From: CAVSUZ01 sp963795415
Lineage (GTDB): Bacteria > Pseudomonadota > Alphaproteobacteria > Acetobacterales > Acetobacteraceae
Assembly (NCBI GenBank): GCA_963795415.1
Contig: CAWCHQ010000003.1
Coordinates: forward strand, 1-64,000
Reading direction: 5' to 3'
DNA length: 64,000 bases
Part shown: piece by piece, positions 56,773 through 64,000 of the stretch
Layout of the letters: every line of letters begins with the position of its first letter
How positions within the stretch are numbered: the first letter of the stretch is position 1
Notes under the pieces: model-generated
The model's input: only the letters and a program-made list of their open reading frames with translations
What the model was told of the DNA's origin: nothing
Database searches by the model: none
Translations under genes and position numbers: made by a program

Positions 56773-57624
56773 TTACGCGCCCGCCATGACGGGAGGCACG
56801 ACCTCGCTCGCTGTGACGCGGGCGTCGCCATTGGCGCTGCGCGTCTTGCCCGGGCGTTCGATTAATTCAAGAAACGGTTTGATGATGTCGATCGGCATCG
56901 GAAACACGACTGTCGAATTCTGCTCGGCACCGATTTCCGTCAGCGTCTGGAGGTAACGCAACTGCATCGCAGCGGGGATGCTCGACAAGATCCGTGCGGC
57001 GTTGACGAGCGTTTGCGACGCCTGGAACTCGGCTTCCGCGTGGATAATCTTCGCGCGCCGGTCCCGTTCCGCTTCCGCTTGCTTGGCGATCGCGCGCACC
57101 ATGTTTTCGGTCAACTCGACGGTGCGGATCTCGACGTTGCTGACCTTGATCCCCCAGTTCTCAGTTTGAGAATCCAGGATGCTCTGGACGTCGGCGCTGA
57201 GCTTTTTCCGCTCTGCCAGCATCTCGTCCAGCTCGTGCTGGCCGAGCACTGCGCGAAGCGTGGTCTGCGCGAGCATGTTCGTCGCCGGAAGATAGGACTG
57301 GACCTGGATGATCGCCCGCTCCGGATTGACGACGCTGAAGTAGAGCACGGCGTCAACTTTCATCGAAACGTTGTCGTGGGAGATCACGTCCTGGGTCGGT
57401 ATCTCGATGACCTGAGTGCGCAAGTCCACCCTGACCATTTCTTGGAAGAATGGCATCATCAATACCAGCCCGGGGCCTTTGACCTTCTGGAAGCGGCCCA
57501 GCGTGAAGACCACGGCACGTTCGTACTCGCGCAAGATCTTCACGGTCGCTTTCGCCAAGGTGACGACCAGCAAGAGGGCAACGACCACGGCAATGGGTAA
57601 CAAATACAGACCGGGGAACGGCAC
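56773..57624 (-). CDS. Slipin, SPFH-domain membrane protein
   Basis: A 283-residue stomatin-like protein. One N-terminal membrane segment (residues 5-24) is followed by the SPFH/band-7 domain (ILREYERAVVFTLGRFQKVKGPGLVLMMPFFQ, VDLRTQVIEIPTQDVISHDNVSMKVDAVLYFSV) and an Ala/Glu-rich helical region (AEAERDRRAKIIHAEAEFQASQTL). Slipins form membrane microdomain scaffolds. No NfeD-type protease gene is adjacent, which is unusual for slipins. Translation starts at GTG 57624 behind a strong ggagg. A FixJ-like box (57749) and a 14-bp palindrome (57646) lie upstream, so it probably heads a stress transcript with the gene at 56126. Confidence 0.92.
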   Translation of the reverse strand: MPFPGLYLLPIAVVVALLLVVTLAKATVKILREYERAVVFTLGRFQKVKGPGLVLMMPFFQEMVRVDLRTQVIEIPTQDVISHDNVSMKVDAVLYFSVVNPERAIIQVQSYLPATNMLAQTTLRAVLGQHELDEMLAERKKLSADVQSILDSQTENWGIKVSNVEIRTVELTENMVRAIAKQAEAERDRRAKIIHAEAEFQASQTLVNAARILSSIPAAMQLRYLQTLTEIGAEQNSTVVFPMPIDIIKPFLELIERPGKTRSANGDARVTASEVVPPVMAGA

Positions 57625-57645
57625 AGCGTTCCTCCTTCCAAGTTA

Positions 57646-57659
57646 GAGTTGGCCAACTC
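57646..57659. promoter_or_regulatory. 14-bp perfect palindrome before the slipin gene
   Basis: The sequence gagttggccaactc is its own reverse complement. It lies 22 bases before the slipin start codon, between the start and the FixJ-like box. It may be a repressor site or part of the leader structure; nothing identifies the binding protein. Confidence 0.35.
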
Positions 57660-57748
57660 GCATCAGGACAAACGCGCATTGGCGGCAACAGCCCCGCTGG
57701 ACAAGCGCGGCGAACCGACATCCAAATTAGGCTTCCAGCCCGCATCAC

Positions 57749-57769
57749 GACAGGCTCGGAAACTACTCA
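57749..57769 (-). promoter_or_regulatory. FixJ-like box upstream of slipin
   Basis: The minus strand reads tgagtagtttccgagcctgt, a full match to the core, and shares the gacaggctcgg flank with the copy before DUF3141. It ends 125 bases before the slipin start. Confidence 0.65.
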
Positions 57770-57775
57770 TCGCAG

Positions 57776-58183
57776 CGGACGGGCATTGCCACCAAGCCTG
57801 ATCAGACCCGGTGACGGTCGAGGAGCCCGACGGTGAAGGCCGTCAGCAGATCGGGTCACATCGGAAAATGCATGGTGCCGAGTCCCTATTTGCCATCTGC
57901 CCTGCACCCGGCCCAGGTAGTCGCGCTCCAAGGTGGCGCCGCGATGAGGGCGCTGAATCCCGACTGCGGCGGCATGGCCGACGCCATGGTTTCACGAAGC
58001 AAGACCGACGCGTTCCAGACATTCTGCCGACAGATCGAATTAGCGGATCGGGACGCCAGCGTCGCGGCCGCGCTCCATTTCCGTGCGACCTGAGCTCAAG
58101 CGCACATGTGCAAGATGCTGATCGGCTGGTCAGATATGCCTGCAGCCATCGCCGAGTTCAGCAGCCGATTTACGGCCCGCGAG
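57776..58183. other. Right end of the cargo, no clear gene
   Basis: About 400 bases hold only short frames on the plus strand. One at 57833-58093 and, in the same frame after a stop, another at 58106-58246 (MCKMLIGWSDMPAAIAEF, ending FTKVMH) may be pieces of one degraded gene. I recognise neither. This region is probably the scarred right junction of the cargo. Confidence 0.35.
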
Positions 58184-58514
58184 CTAAACGTCATGCGCGG
58201 CGAGGATTTGCCGACGCCCGCGATTTTCACCAAGGTCATGCACTGATCGAGGCGATGACGATCCACGTGTTTCAACAAAGCCAAGCTGGCTCGGCCGAGT
58301 CCTGCGCAGCTCGTCAATCACTTCGCGTTTCCAAACGCGTTTAGCCGCGTCCCAAGTGTGGCCCGCGCGGTTGTTGCAGAGGCCATACAGGAGGCCGCGC
58401 ACAGTGCGGCGACCGCCAATCGCCGCCGGAATGACATGCTCTTCGGAGTCATCCGTCGCCGCGATGCCGCGGCCACAATAAGCGCAGACCGATTTCAGGC
58501 TGACGCTCCTATAG
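58184..58514 (-). pseudogene. HNH endonuclease fragment interrupted by an insertion sequence
   Basis: The minus-strand frame contains SVCAYCGRGIAATDDSEEHVIPAAIGGRRTVRG, followed by LCNNRAGHTWDAA. That is an HNH-type pattern, with a CxxC zinc pair, the EHVIP active-site histidine and the later CNN-GH-WDA residues. The IS element begins at 58515. If the element and one copy of the ATAG duplication are removed, the reading frame stays open into 59813-59990, but no start codon is seen there. The protein therefore lacks its N terminus, and its far C terminus after WDAA also departs from the family. It is probably inactive. Confidence 0.55.
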
Positions 58515-59808
58515 CAGGCTGCTGAAAAGCAGCGCCAGTCAGTAGCGTTTTCGTTTCGTGACGGCGCCTCCTGGATTTTGGTCAGCGTCCTGACCTGTTG
58601 TGTTGAGCGTATTTGGTTTGCTCGCGGTGTTTTGGACAGAGTCACGGTATCACGCTTCGGCATCCAGCAGTTTCGGCAGCCGAACCAGGTTGTATGCGGC
58701 CATGACGAAGGTGAATTGCCAGTCGATTTTGGGCAGGCCGCGGTGGCGCGCCTTACGAAGGCCCGCCACGGTCTTTGCCCAGCCGAACGCCTCTTCAATC
58801 CGTTTGCGGATACGTAGGCTGACCCCGTAGCCCGGGTGGCGGGTCGTGCGCCCATCAATGGCGGAGCGCCGTCCGCTGACGTTCTGTGCGACATGCGGCG
58901 TGACGTTGATCTCCCGCAACTCCGCGACGAAGTCCTGTGCGTCAAAGCCTTTGTCGCCCGCCAGCAGTGACCTTCTCCGCCCGGTTGGCGCGCGGTTCCA
59001 TCAGATGCAAGGCCGCGAGCCGTTCGGCGTGGCCGGAGGCGCGGGTGGCGATGGCGCCGACAATCAGGCCGTTGCGGTTTTCCATGAGCGCGTGGCCCAT
59101 GAAACTGAAGTTTCGACTCTTTGCCCCGCCCCTTACGATAGAGCCGGGCGTCGGGATCGGTGGTGGACGCATGGGTCTCGTTGCTCCGCTTCTGGCCGTG
59201 GAAATCCTGCTCGCCGTTGCGTCCCGCATCCGGAGGTGAGCCGGAGCCGTCCTTCGGCCGGAAACTCTTCATGCTCGCCCAGGCTTCCAGCAGAGTGCCA
59301 TCCACGGAAAAGTGCTCCGTCGAAAGCAGCTTCTTCACCTTGGGTCGCGCGAGTACCGCCGCCAGGAACTTTATCGCCACGTCACCCGCCAATAGCCGGT
59401 CGCGGTTCTTCGTAAAGGTGGTCGCATCCCATACGGGGTCATCCACCCCGAGGCCAACGAACCAGCGAAACAACAGGTCGAACTCGATCCGCTCAACCAA
59501 CTGGCGTTCGGAGCGAATTGAGTAAAACGCCTGCAACAGCAGCGCGCGAAGTAGCCGCTCGGGTGGGATCGATTCTCGCCCGAACGGCGAGTAGAGCGCG
59601 TCGAATTCCGAGGACAGGTCCGTCAGTGTCGCGTTGACGATACCTCGGATGACTCGCAACGGGTGGTCCGCGCGAACACGCTTCTCAAGGTCAACGTAGC
59701 TGAACAAAGACCCAGCTATCCCATCACTGCCGCGCATTCCATCCTCGCACCATGTTGCGAGCAGAGAATCATACGGACACGGGTGCCGCAACGAATTTCA
59801 GCAACCTG
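58515..59808 (-). mobile_element. IS5-type insertion sequence with target duplication ATAG
   Basis: A 1294-bp element. The ends are imperfect inverted repeats: caggctgctgaaa at 58515-58527 and, read inward from the other end, caggttgctgaaa at 59808-59796, with one mismatch in 13. They are flanked by a four-base direct repeat, atag (58511-58514 and 59809-59812), matching the four-base duplications of many IS5-group elements. The single transposase gene is on the minus strand. The good ends and duplication indicate a fairly recent insertion at the junction between cargo and transfer backbone. Confidence 0.85.
58650..59737 (-). CDS. IS5-family transposase (two frameshifts)
   Basis: About 362 residues in three frames. 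The N-terminal part (DLEKRVRADHPLRVIRGIVNATL, RLLRALLLQAFYSIRSERQLVERIEFDLLFRWFVGLG, FSVDGTLLEAWASMKSF) is the InsH-type N-terminal domain plus the first catalytic Asp (SVDGT). The middle (FSFMGHALMENRNGLIVGAIATRASG) and the end (VSGRRSAIDGRTTRHPGYGVSLRIRKRIEEAFGWAKTVAGLRK) carry the rest of the DDE fold, with the final catalytic Glu in RIEEAFGW. Shifts lie near 59115 and 58967. The start MRGSDG at 59737 fits the element length. With these shifts the enzyme would be inactive; several sequencing errors or decay would explain them equally well. Confidence 0.82.
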
Positions 59809-60041
59809 ATAGACCTCGGTCCCGTAGAGGTGGGAAAGGGGCGGTCGACCATAAAGGCTCCCTGCCGGTGCCGACAGCTGACGTTGGGAAGGTCTCAGAT
59901 GAGTCAGGACACGCAGGCCCGCAATGGGTCGACAGACTGCATACGAACACTCCGATTCCTTCGCTTTAGTATCCGGGGGCCCACCGGCGAGTAATTCGAG
60001 CTTGCGAGGTCAGCTCGATAGCCTCCTGATCCTCCGTCGCC

Positions 60042-62030
60042 ATGAACGCGACCAAGATCCTCTGGGGCCAGGTCCTCGCCGTCGGCGCCGTCGTGCTCGC
60101 CTTCCTCTGGGGGGCGACGCAATGGGTCGCCTGGCGCCTGGCCTTCCAGCCGCAGCTCGGTCACCCCTGGTTCGAGCTCCTCGGCTGGCCGGTCTACGAG
60201 CCGCCAGCCTTCTTTTGGTGGTGGTTCGCCTACGACGCCTATGCGCGCCCGATCTTCGTCGAAGGCGCCTACATCGCCGCATCCGGTGGGATCGCCGCCG
60301 TCGTCGTCGCGATCGCCATGTCCGTGTGGCGTGCGCGGGAGGTCAAGAAGGTCACCACCTACGGCTCGGCGCGGTGGGCGGAGACCGCGCGAGGTGCGCG
60401 AGGCCGGCCTCCTCGGCCATGACGGCGTGCTGCTCGGCCGCTGGCGCAATGAATATCTTCGCCACGATGGCCCCGAGCATGTGCTGTGCTTCGCCCCGAC
60501 CCGATCGGGCAAAGGCGTCGGCCTCGTCGTGCCGACGCTGCTGACCTGGCCAGGATCGGCCATCGTTCACGACATCAAGGGAGAGAACTGGACCCTGACC
60601 GCCGGCTGGCGCGCGCGGTTCGGCCGCGTGCTGCTGTTCGACCCGACCAATGCGGCCAGCGCCGCCTACAATCCGCTGCTGGAAGTTCGCACGCGGCGAA
60701 TGGGAAGTCCGCGACGTCCAGAACATCGCCGACGTCCTGGTCGATCCCGAAGGCGCGCTGGAACGGCGGAACCACTGGGAGAAGACCAGCCACTCGCTCC
60801 TGGTCGGCGCCATCCTGCATGTCCTCTATGCCGAGGCGGACAAGACGCTCGCCGGCGTCGCCAACTTCCTCTCCGACCCGCGCCGCCCGATCGAAACCAC
60901 CCTTCGCGCCATGATGACGACGCCGCATCTTGGACAAGGAGGCGTGCATCCCGTTGTCGCCAGCTCAGCGCGCGAGCTTCTGAACAAGAGTGACAACGAA
61001 CGCTCCGGCGTGCTCTCGACCGCGATGTCGTTCCTCGGCCTCTATCGCGACCCGGTCGTGGCGACCGTCACGCGCCGATGCGATTGGCGCATTCGCGACC
61101 TTGTCGAGGGGAAGGCCCCTGCCACCCTCTACCTGGTCGTGCCGCCGTCCGACATCAGCCGAACCAAGCCGCTGGTGCGGTTGATCCTCAACCAGATCGG
61201 CCGGCGACTGACCGAAGAGCTGGAAGCGAAGGGGCGCCGGCATCGCCTGCTCCTCATGCTCGACGAATTCCCCGCCTTGGGACGCCTCGACTTCTTCGAA
61301 AGCGCACTCGCCTTCATGGCGGGCTACGGCATCAAAAGCTTCCTGATCGCCCAATCGCTGAACCAGATCGAAAAGGCCTACGGCCAGAACAACTCGATCC
61401 TCGACAATTGTCATGTCCGCGTGAGCTTCGCGACCAATGACGAGCGGACCGCCAAGCGCGTCTCCGACGCCCTCGGTACGGCGACCGAAATGCGGGCCAT
61501 GAAGAACTACGCTGGTCATCGGCTCAGTCCTTGGCTCGGGCACCTGATGGTCTCACGACAGGAGACGGCGCGGCCGCTGCTCACGCCCGGCGAGGTGATG
61601 CAGCTCCCCCACGACGACGAACTGGTGCTGGTCTCCGGCTGTCATCCGATCCGGGCAAAGAAGGCGCGCTATTTCGAAGACCCGCAGATGAAGGCGCGCA
61701 TCCTGCCGCCACCGACACCCGCCTCGTCCGAAACCGCCGCCTGCGCCAGTCAGCCCGGCGACTCCGCAGGGAGGTGACTGGTCCAACGCGGTCGTGCCGC
61801 CATCGTCGGCGTCGGCAACCGAAGATCCCGCCAACGCGGGCATCCGGCGGGAACCCGAGCTGCCGGAACACGAGGAGATCGTGCCGGAGGTCAGAAAACC
61901 CGTTCAGGAGTTCGAGCCGATGGACGACGAACCGGACGACGAGGTGCAGCGACAACGGATCATGCAGCGCAACTTTGGGGCTGCAACGCGGCAGACGCCC
62001 CTCGATCGGGCCGACGATCTCGGCATGTGA
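60042..62030 (+). CDS. traG: TraG/VirD4 coupling protein (three frameshifts)
   Basis: The coupling ATPase links relaxosome and type IV channel. Joined length is about 660 residues, as in homologues. Two N-terminal membrane segments (ILWGQVLAVGAVVLAFLWGATQWVAW, then the region AYIAASGGIAAVVVAIAMSVW) lead to VTTYGSARWAET. After a shift near 60395 follow GHDGVLLGRWRNEYLRHDG and Walker A FAPTRSGKGVGLVVPTLL (about 152). After a shift near 60695 follow RGEWEVRDVQNIADVLVDPEG, Walker B LLLMLDEFPALGRLDFFE (about 403) and SFLIAQSLNQIEKAYG. After a third near 61775 comes the acidic tail ending LDRADDLGM. All three shifts look like single inserted bases. It should follow the relaxase directly; here it resumes the backbone after the cargo and the IS element. 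Confidence 0.88.
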
Positions 62031-62036
62031 GCGCTC

Positions 62037-62478
62037 ATGCGGACCAAGCACACGTTCCGGCTACCGCCCGACCTTGCCAGCAAGCTCGCCGACTATGCCG
62101 CGCGCAAAGGCGTGCCGCAGGCGCTGGTCGTGGAGGCCGCGCTCGCGTCGCATCTGTCGCCCGACGGCGCCGATCGCCTGGAGGCCGCGCTCGCGCGCCG
62201 GCTTGATCGCATGACCCGCCACCTGGAACGGATCGAGCGGCACGTCGGGATTTCCAACGAGGCGCTGGCAGTGTTCGTGCGGTTCTGGCTGACCAGCACG
62301 CCGCCGCTACCCGATAGCCGCGCTCGCGGCCGCCCAGACGAAGGGGCGAGAGCGCTATGAGGGTTTCGTCGAGGCGCTCGGGCGGCGCGTCGCCCATGGC
62401 CGTAAGCTCGCGGACGAAATCAGCCGCGATATCGGCGCCGCCGAGCCGGAAGAGGTCGCGCCAACCCAAGGCTCCTGA
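62037..62478 (+). CDS. CopG-family ribbon-helix-helix protein of the trb operon (frameshifted near 62310)
   Basis: About 146 residues after joining. The N terminus HTFRLPPDLASKLADYAARKGVPQALVVEAAL is a ribbon-helix-helix domain. A helical stretch (RLEAALARRLDRMTRHLERIERHVGISNEALAVFVRFWL) follows. One extra base after LPD changes the frame, and reading on gives ALAAAQTKGRERYEGFVEALGRRVAHGRKLADEI to a stop at 62476. This gene stands between traG and trbB in related elements and is presumed to be the regulator of the trb operon. It starts six bases after the traG stop. Confidence 0.8.
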
Positions 62479-62623
62479 CTGCCGGCCCTCCCGTCGACCT
62501 GTCTTTCTATCCCGGAGCCCTATGCCCCCTTCAACCTTGTTGCGTCCGGCCCATTTCCGGCTCTTTCTAATCAACCCCGACGACACATCCGCCTCCGATT
62601 GAGGCGAACTTGCGGGGTTCGAC

Positions 62624-63589
62624 GTGACGACGATCTCTCTCCGATCCGAAGCTTTCGCCCGCGGCGCGCGCATGTTGCGCACCGCGCTCGGACCCGCGAT
62701 CGCCGGCTATCTCGAAGACCCCAGCATCGTCGAAGTGATGCTGAACCCCGATGGCCGCCTTTGGATCGACCGGCTGTCGGGCGGCCTCGAGGACACTGGC
62801 TGCCGCGTTACGCCGGCCGACGCCGAGCGCATCGTGCGCTTGGTCGCACACCATGTCGGCGTCGAGATCCATGCCGGCTCGCCGCGCGTCTCGGCCGAGC
62901 TGCCGGAAAGCGGGGAGCGGTTCGAGGGCCTGGTGCCCCCAGTAGCGGCGGCCCCATGCTTCGCCATTCGGCGTCCGGCCGTCGCCGTGTTCACTCTCGG
63001 CGACTACGTCGACGCCGGCATCATGTCCGGCGTCCAGGCCGAGCTGCTGCGCGCCGGCGTTCGCGAGCGGAAGAACATCCTCGTCGCCGGCGGCACCTCG
63101 ACCGGCAAGACCACGCTGGTCAATGCATTGCTCGCCGAGGTCGCCAAGACCGGCGACCGGGTGGTGCTGATCGAGGACACGCGCGAGCTGCAATGCGCCG
63201 CGCCCAACCTCGTGGCGCTGCGCACCAAGGACGGCGCCGCCTCGCTGTCCGACCTGGTGCGCTCCGCGCTTCGCCTCCGGCCGGACCGTATTCCGATCGG
63301 CGAGGTGCGTGGCGCAGAGGCGCTCGATCTTCTGAAGGCGTGGGGCACCGGCCATCCCGGCGGTGTCGGCACGCTGCACGCCGGCTCCGCCATCGGCGCG
63401 CTGCGCCGTCTCGAGCAGCTCATCCAGGAAGCTGTCGTTACTGTTCCGCGCGCGCTCATCGCCGAGACCATCGACCTCATCGCGGTCCTCGCCGGCCGCG
63501 GCTCCGCGCGTCGGCTCGCCGAGCTCGCCGTGGTCAAGGGCCTCGGCCCGACCGGCGACTACGTCCTCACCCCCGCAGGAGAACCGTGA
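62624..63589 (+). CDS. trbB: TrbB, type IV secretion/conjugation ATPase
   Basis: A 321-residue VirB11-type hexameric traffic ATPase that powers assembly of the transfer channel at the inner membrane. The N-terminal domain (MLRTALGPAIAGYLEDPSIVEVMLNPDGRLWIDRL) is followed by Walker A VAGGTSTGKTTLVNALL (about 155-170), the Asp box VVLIEDTRELQCAAPN, Walker B region DRIPIGEVRGAEALDLLKAWGTGHPGG and the His box GTLHAGSAIGALRRLEQL. The gene is intact and starts with GTG at 62624. Its stop overlaps the trbC start. The family length is matched. Confidence 0.95.
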   Translation: MTTISLRSEAFARGARMLRTALGPAIAGYLEDPSIVEVMLNPDGRLWIDRLSGGLEDTGCRVTPADAERIVRLVAHHVGVEIHAGSPRVSAELPESGERFEGLVPPVAAAPCFAIRRPAVAVFTLGDYVDAGIMSGVQAELLRAGVRERKNILVAGGTSTGKTTLVNALLAEVAKTGDRVVLIEDTRELQCAAPNLVALRTKDGAASLSDLVRSALRLRPDRIPIGEVRGAEALDLLKAWGTGHPGGVGTLHAGSAIGALRRLEQLIQEAVVTVPRALIAETIDLIAVLAGRGSARRLAELAVVKGLGPTGDYVLTPAGEP

Positions 63590-63914
63590 TGCTGATCATC
63601 TCCGCGCCCGCCGTGCGCTTGCCGCGGCGTCGACCTTCGCCTTCTTCGCGCTCGCCACCGCGCCGGCCTACGCCGCCGGCTCCAACATGCCGTGGGAGCA
63701 ACCGCTCAACCAGATCCTGGAATCCGTTCAGGGCCCGGTCGCCAAGGTCGTGTCGGTGATCATCATCGTCATCACCGGCCTCACGCTGGCGTTCGGCGAA
63801 ACCTCGGGCGGCTTTCGTCGGCTGATCCAGATCGTCTTCGGTCTGTCGATCGCCTTCGCAGCGTCGAGCTTCTTTCTGTCGTTCTTCCAATTCGGCGGCG
63901 GAGCGCTGCTCTGA
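63589..63914 (+). CDS. trbC: TrbC, conjugative pilin precursor (frameshifted near the start)
   Basis: About 108 residues. The mature part (YAAGSNMPWEQPLNQILESVQGPVAKVVSVIIIVITGLTLAFGETSGGFRRLIQIVFGLSIAFAASSFF) is the TrbC/VirB2 pilin with two membrane helices. A signal peptide (RRALAAASTFAFFALATAPAYA) precedes it. The ATG at 63589 overlaps the trbB stop behind a caggag site, but its frame leaves the pilin frame within about ten codons, so one base is probably lost near 63605. TraF at 18720 is the expected processing peptidase. The stop overlaps trbD. Confidence 0.85.
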
Positions 63915-64000
63915 TGGAGCAGGTCGAGCCCATCGCCGGCTTCTACGCACCCGTCCATCGCGCGCTCACCGAGCCGATCCTGCTCGGCGGCGCACCGCGC
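63914..64000 (+). CDS. trbD: TrbD, start of gene (runs off the window)
   Basis: The first 29 codons of a gene whose ATG overlaps the trbC stop. MEQVEPIAGFYAPVHRALTEPILLGGAPR matches the N terminus of TrbD, the VirB3-like inner-membrane subunit of the transfer channel. The trb operon must continue beyond the right edge with trbE and later genes. Confidence 0.85.
   Translation, partial: MEQVEPIAGFYAPVHRALTEPILLGGAPR

Noticed and set aside
58184..59791. A 535-residue transposase reaching to 58184
   Set aside because: The frame runs through the IS end at 58515 into host DNA and contains the HNH segment. The transposase proper ends at 58650 in another frame.

Overview
The window is GC-rich and its proteins look alphaproteobacterial, most likely Hyphomicrobiales or a neighbouring order (inferred, not proven). 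It contains part of an integrative and conjugative or plasmid-like element. The element's plus-strand backbone is interrupted by a long, mostly minus-strand block of stress and fermentation genes. Neither end of the mobile element is visible.

Layout. At 0.5-9.6 kb lie a DUF736 gene, an SOS-regulated mutagenesis cassette (imuA-imuB-dnaE2 with a GAAC-N7-GAAC LexA box), two SRAP-type proteins and three small DNA-binding or DUF2285 regulators. At 9.7-15.6 kb a minus-strand operon encodes an ABC three-component (ABC-3C) conflict system and an OLD-family ATPase/TOPRIM nuclease, preceded by a ribbon-helix-helix protein with its own palindromic operator. At 16-22 kb is the replication, partition and transfer block: an AlpA-like HTH, RepA with DnaA boxes and iterons inside its 3' end, ParA, a small RHH protein, DUF2840, TraF, a lytic transglycosylase and the VirD2/DUF3363 relaxase. 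The backbone resumes at 60 kb with TraG/VirD4, a CopG protein, TrbB, TrbC and the start of TrbD.

Between relaxase and TraG (22.1-58.5 kb) sits the cargo. Transcription units read on the minus strand encode DUF3141, FabI-like reductase, MaoC-Pta, AckA and a P-type ATPase; cyclic glucan synthase and phosphoglucomutase; phosphoketolase, fructose-bisphosphate aldolase and a histidine phosphatase; a second P-type ATPase with PPK2; a small tail-anchored protein; a general stress protein; and a slipin. Together they suggest ATP production by phosphoketolase/acetyl-phosphate, polyphosphate-dependent nucleotide recharging, proton export and envelope protection during energy or oxygen stress.

The most interesting observation concerns control of the cargo. 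A 1472-residue protein fuses CheB, CheR, PAS, histidine kinase, two receivers and a FixJ/LuxR-type HTH. A conserved sequence with core TGAGTAGTTTCCGA, similar to FixJ-binding sites, recurs at least nine times. All copies are intergenic, and nearly all are oriented towards the next cargo gene. This looks like a self-contained regulon travelling with its own one-protein phosphorelay.

An intact-looking 1.3-kb IS5-type element (58515-59808, TSD ATAG) lies at the right edge of the cargo, inside a frame containing an HNH nuclease motif. More than twenty single-base frameshifts affect otherwise well-conserved genes, many in backbone and conflict genes. Either the sequence carries indel errors or the element is decaying. 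Affected genes are annotated across their full span with the shift positions stated.
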